DNA of 64,000 nt from Flammeovirga yaeyamensis (GTDB taxonomy: Bacteria > Bacteroidota > Bacteroidia > Cytophagales > Flammeovirgaceae), in assembly GCF_018736045.1 (NCBI RefSeq), contig NZ_CP076132.1, forward strand, positions 4,325,501 to 4,389,500, in the 5' to 3' direction. Under the pieces are notes generated by a model. The model saw nothing but the letters and a program-made list of their open reading frames with translations. It did no database searches and had not been told where the DNA came from. A program made the translations under genes and the position numbers. Of the stretch, positions 16,764-25,551 are shown in pieces; position 1 is the first letter of the stretch; every line of letters starts with the position of its first letter.

Positions 16764-17222
16764 ATGGAACAAGCTATCTTCAAAAACCTAAGAACCAATC
16801 ATCATATTTTAGCTAAATTTATCGATGGTTATTCTCTGGAACAGTTGAATAAAATTCCTGATGGATTTAGAAATAATTTAATATGGAATATAGGTCATGT
16901 ACTTGTTGCTCAAGAAGGGTTGATCTATAAATCTTCAAATCTGCCTGTTCACGTAAGTAAGGAGTTAATTGATAAATACACGGTGGGATCAGTACCCGAT
17001 GGCAAAGCAACTCAAGAAGAAGTTGATGAAATCAAAAAGTTATTATTCAGCACTTTGGATCAATTGGAACAGGATCTAAATAATGATGTTTTTAAAGAAT
17101 ATCACGAGAGAAAAACAAAAACTGGTTTTACTATCTCGAATCTGAATGATGCTTTAGTTTTCACTAATTTCCATGAAGGAATACACTTGGGTGTGATGCT
17201 TTCGATAAAGAAGTTTTTATAA
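16764..17222 (+). CDS. DinB-family metalloprotein
   Basis: 152 residues forming a four-helix bundle of the DinB_2 type. The probable metal site is three histidines: His45 in WNIGHVLVAQ, and His137 and His141 in NFHEGIHLG. DinB-like proteins of Gram-positive bacteria include bacillithiol S-transferases and other thiol-dependent enzymes; the Bacteroidota members are mostly uncharacterised, so only the fold and metal site can be claimed. It is cytoplasmic, stands alone, and faces the CE1 esterase across a perfect 17-bp terminator. Confidence 0.8.
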   Translation: MEQAIFKNLRTNHHILAKFIDGYSLEQLNKIPDGFRNNLIWNIGHVLVAQEGLIYKSSNLPVHVSKELIDKYTVGSVPDGKATQEEVDEIKKLLFSTLDQLEQDLNNDVFKEYHERKTKTGFTISNLNDALVFTNFHEGIHLGVMLSIKKFL

Positions 17223-17336
17223 AATAGTCCTGCTTTAAGTTAATACAACTTTCAATATCAAGACTATTTTATCATTAATTTGTAAAAGTACCTACTTCTT
17301 CTAATGAGTACGGCGAAATTATAATCTGATATATAC

Positions 17337-17380
17337 AAAAATAGGTTATCTCACTTTACCTTCTGAGATAACCTATTTTT
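17337..17380. terminator. Bidirectional intrinsic terminator
   Basis: A perfect 17-bp stem, AAAAATAGGTTATCTCA paired with TGAGATAACCTATTTTT, 10-base loop. It separates the converging DinB and CE1 genes and closes the SusC-to-esterase operon. Confidence 0.92.
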
Positions 17381-17384
17381 ATCA

Positions 17385-18494
17385 TTAATTGAGATTGTTT
17401 TTAAATAACATAGGAGCTATTTTATAAAGATTTTGTCTCCAAACTTTATAAGTATGCCCTCCTGATATAGACTCAAACTGATATTTTATTCCTGCATTAT
17501 CAAAAAGTAATTGAGTCTCCATACCATTCTCATATGCATGATCTTCTTTACCTCCTTGAGTAAAGAATAATAATTTATTTGTTTGTTTAAATTTATCAGA
17601 CATTCCTATCACCTGTGATTTTCTTTTGGATTTATCATCAACAATTCCTCTTGCCTGTTTCCAAGTATCACTTAACCACCAACCAGAACTTAAGATTCCG
17701 ACATAAGCAAATTGATCAGGATAGTCCATTATTATCTCTAAAGTTTCCAGTCCACCCATAGACAATCCTATAATTGCTCTTTCTTCTGGAGAAGATTTCA
17801 CTCTATATGTCTCTTCGATGAAAGGAAGAATATCATTCATAAACTCCTTTTTGAAAATAAGAGGTCTATCCAATAGTTGAGGTGTTTCTATTGTACCATT
17901 AGGCATTACAACCACCATTGGTTTGATCTTTCCATCAGCATATAAATTATCAAGAATATTATTTGCACACCCAATACTTGACCATGAGATATCGGAACCC
18001 CCTCCTCCATGAACTAAATATAAGACAGGTAATTCTTCTGTAGATTTTTCATAACCTGGAGGTGTCCAAACATGTAATCTTCTAGTTTTATTTAACGTAC
18101 TAGAGTAATAATACCTTTTTGCTATTGCTCCATGTTTAATATTATCTCTTTGAGTATAAAATTGTTCTTTTGTTTTTACCAACACTGTCGGGGTACTCTC
18201 TCTTGATAAGGGAGATTGTGGGTCAACTACTTTCATTCCATCAACTTCAAAATAATAAGAATAAACACCATCCTCAACATTAAACCAATATCCTTCCCAT
18301 ACACCAGAATCGTCTTTTTTAAATTCTATTTTATCCCATTTATCATATGATTTTAGTTCTACATTTTTTGCTTTTGGTGCATATATCCTAAATGCTACTT
18401 TTTTATCAGGATATACTTGAGTTGACTGAATATCTTGCCCTAATAATCTTGAAAAAGTTATGATAAATATTAGAGAAAATTTTATTGTTTTCAT
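17385..18494 (-). CDS. CE1-like esterase with N-terminal Ig/CBM48-like domain
   Basis: 369 residues, signal peptide about 1-19. Residues about 25-105 form the early-set beta-sandwich often fused to these esterases (KKVAFRIYAPKAKNVEL, GVYSYYFEVDG). The alpha/beta-hydrolase domain follows: oxyanion segment VLYLVHGGGG, nucleophile Ser245 in IIGLSMGG, and the His of ISGGHTYKVWR near residue 349. CE1 enzymes remove acetyl, feruloyl or related esters from hemicelluloses, so this fits deacylation of an imported glycan in the periplasm. It is the last gene of the SusC operon, 76 bases after the SusE-like gene with a hairpin between them. Acetyl versus feruloyl specificity cannot be told. Confidence 0.85.
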   Translation of the reverse strand: MKTIKFSLIFIITFSRLLGQDIQSTQVYPDKKVAFRIYAPKAKNVELKSYDKWDKIEFKKDDSGVWEGYWFNVEDGVYSYYFEVDGMKVVDPQSPLSRESTPTVLVKTKEQFYTQRDNIKHGAIAKRYYYSSTLNKTRRLHVWTPPGYEKSTEELPVLYLVHGGGGSDISWSSIGCANNILDNLYADGKIKPMVVVMPNGTIETPQLLDRPLIFKKEFMNDILPFIEETYRVKSSPEERAIIGLSMGGLETLEIIMDYPDQFAYVGILSSGWWLSDTWKQARGIVDDKSKRKSQVIGMSDKFKQTNKLLFFTQGGKEDHAYENGMETQLLFDNAGIKYQFESISGGHTYKVWRQNLYKIAPMLFKNNLN

Positions 18495-18513
18495 TTCAGT
18501 TTTAGTTTATAAA

Positions 18514-18553
18514 AATTAAGGCACTACTCGATACAACGAATAGTGCCCTAATT
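18514..18553 (-). terminator. Hairpin between SusE-like and CE1 genes
   Basis: AATTAAGGCACTA pairs with TAGTGCCCTAATT (one mismatch), 14-base loop. It follows the SusE-like stop by 17 bases and precedes the esterase start by 20. The minus strand continues TTTTT, so it may partly terminate and lower esterase expression. The left arm and loop start AAGGCACTACTCGAT, identical to the terminator at 11650. Confidence 0.65.
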
Positions 18554-18569
18554 CATAATTGTATTTTGT

Positions 18570-20438
18570 CTATTTATCTGTCATTCTGTAATACACCTCA
18601 CCTACTTCGTCAATATTGAATTTAATTTGGAAATCAAAGTCACCTTTACTGTTCCATAAATTCGTTTTAAAGTAAGTAATTGTACTTCCATCTGTTGCAT
18701 TGATAACTAAATTACCAACAGGTGCACCATATTCATCACCAGTAATTGTATAGGTAAATGTCCCTGATTTCATAGTATATTCTCCTAGATCAAATGTTCC
18801 ATCATCTCCATAGTCTACACGAATATTACCTGTATAAACATCTCCATTTTGTTCTACTGAAGTGAAAGTAATTACATCGTTATCGGCTGCTTGAGAATCG
18901 CCATAACGTTGGTGACCATTATCAGAATCGCTATACCAATAATAGTTATTAATCATAATTCCGTCTCTAGCTCTCCAAGTTCCTTCTGGGAAAATACCGT
19001 TTGGATCTGGCTCTTCAGGATCGACAGGTGTTTCTCCGTCACATGGCTTCGTTCCTACAAAGTTTCTAACGAATTTATACCAATGGGCTTCTTGATCTAC
19101 ACCGCCAGCATTTCCACCGTTGAATTTTAAAGTGATCTGATCTGCTCCACCCCCTTCTACAGCATTTGGCACTTCTAGTTCTGTTCCATCTGTAGCGATA
19201 AATTTTATTGTCCAAAATTCTCTGCTCTCAGTATCATTAGGATTTTGAAGTAATTTCAATTCAAATCGTCCGCTTTCTGGGAAAACTACCCAATCTGTAC
19301 CGTTACCATTTGTAAGATTACCATCTGCACCAGCTAAGTATTCGAAATCGCCTGAAAGGATACCTGTTTCTGTATCGAAAACTTCGTTACTGAATCGCAT
19401 GATATTATCGAAATCATCACAAACTCCTGCATTTCCTCCTGGCCAGAAACCGATGTCTTCGATTCCCCAATCACCATTTAAAGAAATAGGAGCATATTCT
19501 GGAATTACTGGATCCGTTTCTTCTTCTCCCCCTTCATCAGGAATTGAAGCTCCATCTCTAATGATTGTATACCAAACTCTTTTACCAAAGTTTAGTTCTA
19601 ACTCATTGTAGTTACAATCTTGCCATCCTAAATCGTTTGCTTCGGGAGAGAATGCTAATTCAAAAACAGAATAGTCTTCTGTATTGATCCATTCGATGGG
19701 TAAAGTAGTTTCTGTTTTTTCTTCTTGAGTTAGGATGATAGTGTTATTGGTAAGATCCAATACCCATTCAAAATCACCTTGAGGCATTCTGCCATAATAA
19801 GGAGCATAATCAATATCTGAACCTTGACATGCATTTTCCAAAACAAACGTTTCGAAAGTACCATCTGCACCCGAAGTATAACTACCTGTACCATAAAGAT
19901 TACCTACTTCATCCACACCAACTGTCATAAATTCTAATTCGTTGTCAGTTGCCGCACCAGCACCTGGAAGCGTCCATTCTAGATCTTTAACACCTTCCCA
20001 GCCCCAGCTTTCGCCTTCACCGATAAAGTAGTGGAACTCCATTGGTTTACCCACTTTCCATTTTCCTTGGATTTTGTTATCGAATGATTGTACGGTTAGT
20101 ACCCAATCTCTTACTTCTCCAGTGGCTGAAGTAACCTTATAAGTATATTCTCCAGATGATAAATCAACTGCTTCTCCAGAAGCAGGAAAGATTGTTGCTC
20201 CTAAAGAAATCTCGATTTGTGGGGTAACACTTGTTAAGTCCATACCATCAATTACATAAATGGTGAAATCACTTTCGCTAGGCGTTCTATTAATTTCTGC
20301 CGGACCGATTTGGATACCATCAATGAAATAAGAAATAATTGCTCTTTCGCTTGTTAGTAATTCGTTTGGGTCTTTAGGTTGACAAGAAATCACCCCTATT
20401 AAACCCAAGAATAGAACGAAGTTTATAATTTTTTTCAT
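18570..20438 (-). CDS. SusE/SusF-position surface glycan-binding lipoprotein
   Basis: 622 residues with a lipoprotein signal (lipobox VISC, Cys19). Residues about 25-120 look like a DUF5018-type bacterial Ig domain (SERAIISYFIDGIQIGPAEINR ... SATGEVRDWVLTVQ). The rest is made of repeated beta-rich units rich in Trp, Asp, Gly and Asn, three of them starting with GKWKVG, GDWGIED or GTWRAR, consistent with carbohydrate-binding modules. A Glu/Asp/Pro-rich linker (residues about 300-315, GGEEETDPVIPEY) separates modules. In PULs the gene after susD usually encodes such a surface glycan-binding protein that helps load the SusCD transporter. Position and composition support the call; ligand is inferred from the locus. 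Confidence 0.75.
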   Translation of the reverse strand: MKKIINFVLFLGLIGVISCQPKDPNELLTSERAIISYFIDGIQIGPAEINRTPSESDFTIYVIDGMDLTSVTPQIEISLGATIFPASGEAVDLSSGEYTYKVTSATGEVRDWVLTVQSFDNKIQGKWKVGKPMEFHYFIGEGESWGWEGVKDLEWTLPGAGAATDNELEFMTVGVDEVGNLYGTGSYTSGADGTFETFVLENACQGSDIDYAPYYGRMPQGDFEWVLDLTNNTIILTQEEKTETTLPIEWINTEDYSVFELAFSPEANDLGWQDCNYNELELNFGKRVWYTIIRDGASIPDEGGEEETDPVIPEYAPISLNGDWGIEDIGFWPGGNAGVCDDFDNIMRFSNEVFDTETGILSGDFEYLAGADGNLTNGNGTDWVVFPESGRFELKLLQNPNDTESREFWTIKFIATDGTELEVPNAVEGGGADQITLKFNGGNAGGVDQEAHWYKFVRNFVGTKPCDGETPVDPEEPDPNGIFPEGTWRARDGIMINNYYWYSDSDNGHQRYGDSQAADNDVITFTSVEQNGDVYTGNIRVDYGDDGTFDLGEYTMKSGTFTYTITGDEYGAPVGNLVINATDGSTITYFKTNLWNSKGDFDFQIKFNIDEVGEVYYRMTDK

Positions 20439-20455
20439 ATGCTTGTTACTTTATG

Positions 20456-20473
20456 CCCCCCTTTATAGGGGAG
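20456..20473 (-). terminator. Short G+C-rich hairpin between SusD and SusE-like genes
   Basis: CCCCT / AGGGG with a 4-base loop at 20458-20471, in the 66-base gap between susD and the next gene of the operon. There is no strong T-run, so it may set relative transcript stability rather than stop transcription. Confidence 0.35.
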
Positions 20474-20504
20474 CGTTGATAACCATAATTTTTTATTACT
20501 TGTA

Positions 20505-22022
20505 TTAGTTTACTTCTGGGTTTGTGTCTACTTCGATCAATGGTATATCGAAGTAATATACACCCGATGACATTGGCTTACCGTATTGACCTCCAAGCAC
20601 TGATTCCATGCTTTTTGTTCTTCTCAAATCAAATAATCTTTGACCCTCAAATGCCAACTCTTTACCTCTTTCATCAAGAATATACTCTCTAAACTCTTGT
20701 AGTCCCATTCCTCCTGCTAGAGGAGATAAACCCGCTCTATTTCTAATCTGATCCATTAAAGCATAAGTTTCGGCATTAGGACCGATAGCTTCTGCGTACA
20801 CCATCATGATGTCTGTATATCGTAAGATAGGTGTATCGCAAGTGGCTTGCTGACCGATCATATTAGGATCTAAGAATTTGGTTGGGAAAGTGGCTTGTAA
20901 ACCTCCTCCAGGATAGAAAAGTTCTTTATCTGCTCCTTCATCTCCTGCACCTGGAACGGTAACTTTATCGATAATCATTTCTAAGCTACCTCTACGATCT
21001 GCTGCATCATAATTAGCCACAAAATCATCTTCAATCCAAAGGTGTTCCCATCCACCACCTGGAATAGTAGTTCCGTTTGGTAAAATGACTTGTTCTGCAC
21101 CATCTGCCCAAGGCATAAATAACATTGGTAGTTTTGTATATTCTCCTTCTAATAAACCATTACGGTCTGTGGCAGCCACAAAAATATGTTCCTTTGCTGC
21201 AATTCTAGTATCTACATTCCATGTCTCCGTTAAATCTTCTTCGAAAGAATAAGTAGATTGATCTTGTAATACTTTCTTAGCATAATTGGCTGCTTGAGTG
21301 TAGTTGGATTCAGCATCTGACACCCATTCATAACCTTCTACACCTGTATTTTTTGCAGATGCCAATTGCAAATACACTTTTGACAATAAAGCCCAAACAG
21401 CTACCTTATTTGCTCTACCATATACTCTTTCAGTGGATAAACGTGTCTCAGCATCATTTAGATCTTCTAATAAGAAGGCGTAGACATCTTCCATTGGAGA
21501 AACTCCTTTATTTACCTGATCTATTGTAGATACTTGTTGATCTCTGATTATCACATCACCAAAAAATCTTACCAAGTTAAAGTAATGTAACGCTCTTAAG
21601 AATTTAGCTTCACCTACAATTTCAGACTTTCTAGTTTCGTCCATATCTGGAGTATTTGGCACATTAAGAATTACTGCGTTTGCACGGTTAATCGCCAAGT
21701 AAGGATAACGCCACATATCTTCAACAATAGTATTGTTATTCAGTATTTCTAAACGGTCCAATGCATGTTGGTCCGCACCTGCATCGGGCTTAATTGTTAG
21801 CGTTTCTGTTGGTACCTCTGTTGCAATAATCAAGTGTCTAGAATAGTATTCAATATCTGAATTTACCGAATAGGTATAAGCTAAAGCTGACTCTGCATCA
21901 GAAGGTGTTTTATAAAAGTTATCACCGGATAAGAAACCGTAAGGGTCCTCATCAAGGCTGCAAGCAGATAAAGCGAATACTGCTGCAGCTGTTAAGAATA
22001 TATTTTTAATCGTTGATTTCAT
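20505..22022 (-). CDS. SusD/RagB-family nutrient-binding outer-membrane lipoprotein
   Basis: 505 residues with lipobox LSAC (Cys21) followed by SLDEDPYGFLSGDNFYKTPSDAESAL, the usual SusD start. Helical TPR-like repeats (AKFLRALHYFNLVRFFGDV, KVAVWALLSKVYLQLA) and the C-terminal signature EFREYILDERGKELAFEGQRLFDLRR are typical. SusD forms the lid of the SusC barrel and captures oligosaccharides at the cell surface. It lies 9 bases after susC in the same operon. The sequence does not name the sugar; the neighbouring mannanase and GH130 point to beta-mannan oligosaccharides. Confidence 0.95.
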   Translation of the reverse strand: MKSTIKNIFLTAAAVFALSACSLDEDPYGFLSGDNFYKTPSDAESALAYTYSVNSDIEYYSRHLIIATEVPTETLTIKPDAGADQHALDRLEILNNNTIVEDMWRYPYLAINRANAVILNVPNTPDMDETRKSEIVGEAKFLRALHYFNLVRFFGDVIIRDQQVSTIDQVNKGVSPMEDVYAFLLEDLNDAETRLSTERVYGRANKVAVWALLSKVYLQLASAKNTGVEGYEWVSDAESNYTQAANYAKKVLQDQSTYSFEEDLTETWNVDTRIAAKEHIFVAATDRNGLLEGEYTKLPMLFMPWADGAEQVILPNGTTIPGGGWEHLWIEDDFVANYDAADRRGSLEMIIDKVTVPGAGDEGADKELFYPGGGLQATFPTKFLDPNMIGQQATCDTPILRYTDIMMVYAEAIGPNAETYALMDQIRNRAGLSPLAGGMGLQEFREYILDERGKELAFEGQRLFDLRRTKSMESVLGGQYGKPMSSGVYYFDIPLIEVDTNPEVN

Positions 22023-22031
22023 TTCACTCTA

Positions 22032-25000
22032 CTAGTTAAAAGTTACATTAAGACCTAACGAGTATGTAGTTGGCATTGGGTAATTGCCCCAATGTATACC
22101 ATCTCCGCCTACTTCTGGATCATAACCATACTGAAAATCAGAGAAAACCACTGGGTTATCAATAGAAGTATACACTCTCAATCTATCTAACCATTTGATA
22201 TTATTGCTACTGAAGTTATATCCAAGGTTGATGTTCGAAATTCTTAAATAAGAGCCGTCCTGAATCCAATAATCTGAAGCCTCATAGGCTCTTGCTTCAT
22301 TTAAACTTGGATAATCATTGGTTGGGTTATCTGGTGTCCATCGACTCAACATTGCTGCTCCATCAAACCTTGTATTATTGTATACTTGGTTGCCTTGTAC
22401 TCCGGTAAATAGAATAGAGAAGTCTAATTTCTTATATCTTAGTTTCGTACTGAAGCTATAAATAAACGTTGGGTTCGGATCGCCAATAATTGTTCTATCG
22501 TTGGCATCTACCACACCATCACCATTTAAATCAACATATTTAATTTCGCCTGGTCTTGCTCTTGATCCTGTTAAACCAGCTTCCAAACCTTCTTCGTAAG
22601 TTTGAATGATACCGTCTGTTTTATAGCCATAGAAAGCTCCTAATGGTTGTCCTGGCATTAATACTGTAATAGGAGTTCTAAATTTTTCTACTGTACCTCC
22701 GTACCAATCAAATCCATCAGTGTTTCCGATATCAACTACTTCATTTCTATTTTTCGAAATCATACCTCTCACACTCCAATCCCAATCTTTCGATTCGATT
22801 ACTGCATAATCCAAACTTAATTCTACACCTGTGTTTTTGATTTCACCATCATTCACCCACATCATATCGTACCCAGAACTTGGAGCGATTTGCTCTCTTC
22901 TTAATAGATCTGTTGTGTACTTATGGTAAACCTCAGCTGTCAACATTACTTTAGATTTAAACAATCCAATATCTATACCTAAGTTAGCTGTTGTAGTTGT
23001 TTCCCATTTCAAATCTTGGTTGGCCATTCCTTCCCAAATTTTATAAATACCATCAGGAGAGTAAGAATATACACCTGGACCAAAACCTGTTGTAAATGTA
23101 CCATCTGCTGTTGGGTTAGGATAACGACCTGTACCATATCTTTCATCAATTCTATAAGCAGGAAGACCTTGGTTACCAGCCTGACCCCATGAAGCTCTCA
23201 CTTTCAATTGAGAAACCACATCTGAGTTCTTCAAGAATTCTTCATTTTGTACATTCCAACCTACGGCCACCGATGGGAAGTAACCCCATTTCTCATTTTT
23301 ACCAAACTTAGAAGAACCATCCGCTCTAATTGTACCAGTAATTAAGTATTTGTCATCATAAACATAGTTTAAACGACCAATACCTGATAATAATAAACTA
23401 GAAGAGAGTGAATTGACAATGTCTTTATTTTCAGCTGAATTTAAGTCTTGATTCACAAGGTTATCGTTTACGAAACCTTTACCTGTTAGCTGACTTGTCC
23501 TTACAGTATATTTCTGAGCACTCCATCCAGCCATTGCACTAATTCTGTGTTTTTGGTTGATGGTTTTACTATAATTAAGGTATGTCTCACTTAATAAGTC
23601 CAAGTCGTTATAATTCGAGATATAACCGTAACCAACTGATTCTGCCCCTTGCCATGTTTTTCCAATTGGCTCATAATGATCTGTAATACCATTACCTGAC
23701 TTGATGTTCATGGTTGTTTTCAATTCCAAATCGTTCATGATCTTTAAACTCAAGTACATATTTGAAATGAAATCGTGTCCTTTATTATTGTTAACCACCT
23801 CATTTGCCCATACCATTGGGTGGTAGAAATCTTGTCCACCAATAAAGAAGTATGATCCATTTTCGTCGTAAACTGGAAATACTGGCGAACGATTAACACC
23901 ACCTGCATTGACAGAATTTTGATCGGTATGATTGTAAATTACATTTACTCCTGCCATTAAGTTTCTAAAAATCTTCTGATCCAAAGAAACACGCATGTTA
24001 TATCTTTTGTAATCGTCACCTATATTAATCCCCTCTTGACCTAAGTATCCTAAAGAGAAATAATACTTTGTATTTTCGCTACCACCACTTGCTGATAAGT
24101 TATGGTCTTGTGCCAATGCATTTCTATAAACTACACCCGGCCAATCTGTAGATGTTCCCCAAGCTCCACTAGTTATTTCTTTAACAGACGGATAATAAGT
24201 CCCTTGGAAAGTTTCCCCTACATAAAATGGCTGTAAACCTGCATTGACCCTACCTTCGTTATGAATAGTTGCATATTGAGCTGGATCTTTGATAACATTA
24301 AATTCGTTAGGTGGTGTCGCCAAAGAAACTCTTGAGTTAAAATCGATCTTCATTTGTCCACCACTACCTTTTTTAGTAGTAATCATTATTACCCCGTTTG
24401 CTCCTCTCGATCCGTAAATAGCGGACGCAGAAGCATCTTTTAATACTTCAATCGATTTGATATCGTTCGGGTTAATTTGTTTTAGATTACCTGCATTACC
24501 AATAGGAAATCCATCAACTACTAATAATGGACTACTATCTCCTAAAAGAGAGCTTACCCCTCTCAATTTTACAGAAACATCGCTACCAGGTTGTCCAGAA
24601 GAATTGGTTATTTGTAAACCGGCTGCTTGTCCTTGTAATAATTGTTCTACCGATGTAGCGGGTCTTTGAGGTATATCATCCATCTTAACAGTGTTAACAG
24701 CCCCTGTCAAATCACTTTTTTTCATGGTTCCATAACCAACTACCACTACCTCATCTAACTGTTCTGCATCTTCAGATAGGTTAACATCAATAGTAGTTTG
24801 TGTTCCTATCTCAATTTCCTGAGATAAAAATCCGATGTAAGAGAAAACTAATGTGATCGCATCTTCAGGAACAGTCAAATTAAACTTTCCTTGAAAATCG
24901 GTTAAAGTACCGATAGCTGTACCTTTAATTAAAACGTTCGCCCCAATTAATGGCTCATTCCCTGTACTCACCGTTCCTTTTATTACTCTATCTTGTGCAA

Positions 25001-25079
25001 ATGAAGTAAGAGAATAAAAAGTCAGAATGATAGACAGAACCACTTTTAGTTTTTGTCTTGAATAGAGTATGCCTTTCAT
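22032..25079 (-). CDS. SusC/RagA-family TonB-linked outer-membrane transporter
   Basis: 1015 residues. After a signal peptide (about 1-28, TSFAQ), a carboxypeptidase-regulatory-like domain (VIKGTVSTGNEPLIGANVLIKG) covers about 33-110, then a TonB-box-like EVVVVGYGTMKK. The plug follows with the SusC signature IKSIEVLKDASASAIYGSRGANGV, and then a 22-strand barrel to the terminal Phe-Asn. SusC moves oligosaccharides across the outer membrane using TonB energy with SusD as its lid. First gene of the operon SusC-SusD-SusE-like-CE1. Its 470-base upstream region is shared with the divergent GH-A hydrolase. No hybrid two-component or sigma/anti-sigma pair is adjacent; the AraC gene at 30867 is the nearest regulator. 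Confidence 0.95.
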   Translation of the reverse strand: MKGILYSRQKLKVVLSIILTFYSLTSFAQDRVIKGTVSTGNEPLIGANVLIKGTAIGTLTDFQGKFNLTVPEDAITLVFSYIGFLSQEIEIGTQTTIDVNLSEDAEQLDEVVVVGYGTMKKSDLTGAVNTVKMDDIPQRPATSVEQLLQGQAAGLQITNSSGQPGSDVSVKLRGVSSLLGDSSPLLVVDGFPIGNAGNLKQINPNDIKSIEVLKDASASAIYGSRGANGVIMITTKKGSGGQMKIDFNSRVSLATPPNEFNVIKDPAQYATIHNEGRVNAGLQPFYVGETFQGTYYPSVKEITSGAWGTSTDWPGVVYRNALAQDHNLSASGGSENTKYYFSLGYLGQEGINIGDDYKRYNMRVSLDQKIFRNLMAGVNVIYNHTDQNSVNAGGVNRSPVFPVYDENGSYFFIGGQDFYHPMVWANEVVNNNKGHDFISNMYLSLKIMNDLELKTTMNIKSGNGITDHYEPIGKTWQGAESVGYGYISNYNDLDLLSETYLNYSKTINQKHRISAMAGWSAQKYTVRTSQLTGKGFVNDNLVNQDLNSAENKDIVNSLSSSLLLSGIGRLNYVYDDKYLITGTIRADGSSKFGKNEKWGYFPSVAVGWNVQNEEFLKNSDVVSQLKVRASWGQAGNQGLPAYRIDERYGTGRYPNPTADGTFTTGFGPGVYSYSPDGIYKIWEGMANQDLKWETTTTANLGIDIGLFKSKVMLTAEVYHKYTTDLLRREQIAPSSGYDMMWVNDGEIKNTGVELSLDYAVIESKDWDWSVRGMISKNRNEVVDIGNTDGFDWYGGTVEKFRTPITVLMPGQPLGAFYGYKTDGIIQTYEEGLEAGLTGSRARPGEIKYVDLNGDGVVDANDRTIIGDPNPTFIYSFSTKLRYKKLDFSILFTGVQGNQVYNNTRFDGAAMLSRWTPDNPTNDYPSLNEARAYEASDYWIQDGSYLRISNINLGYNFSSNNIKWLDRLRVYTSIDNPVVFSDFQYGYDPEVGGDGIHWGNYPMPTTYSLGLNVTFN

Positions 25080-25551
25080 TTCATTAATTAGTAAATAAAG
25101 TGTTCTAATAAAAAAATTCTGTTGTTGTCGTCAATACAAAAGCAATAATAGTTGAGAATACACTTTTCGAAAAGCCACATTCATAAAAGTACAATCATTG
25201 AATAATAATGTATCATGATTTATAGAAGTCAAAAAAATAGAATTATTGCATTTGAAGTCACTACCCAGTCATCACAGGCAACTTAAAAACCTTATTTAAA
25301 GCCACTTAAAGCCTGCTTTATTTATTAACTAATGTAAATAGTCAGAAGTTTAATCATTTTCATTTAGCTGACTGAAATTATATATAATACATTTCTGCCT
25401 ATGTATTATACTTTTTTGAAGTAAATTATAACTTTAATTATTTGATAAAGATATTGCATCAACTTAAAGAATTACAACTATATGACAATAACATTGTAGG
25501 TCTTTATTTTTGAGATGAATTTTTTATCAAAAGATAACTTTATAGAACTAA
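25080..25551. promoter_or_regulatory. Divergent control region between the SusC operon and the GH-A/mannanase operon
   Basis: 472 bases without an ORF. Visible elements: GTATCATG at 25210-25217 (also found at 34817-34824 in the other divergent region of the locus), two direct repeats TTAAAGCC at 25296-25303 and 25306-25313 one helical turn apart, and a plus-strand -7 element at 25505-25512. I could not find a good -7 element for susC. Confidence 0.4.
25505..25512 (+). promoter_or_regulatory. -7 promoter element of the GH-A/mannanase operon
   Basis: TATTTTTG matches TAnnTTTG, 39 bases upstream of the ATG at 25552. No clear -33 element at the expected distance. Confidence 0.4.
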
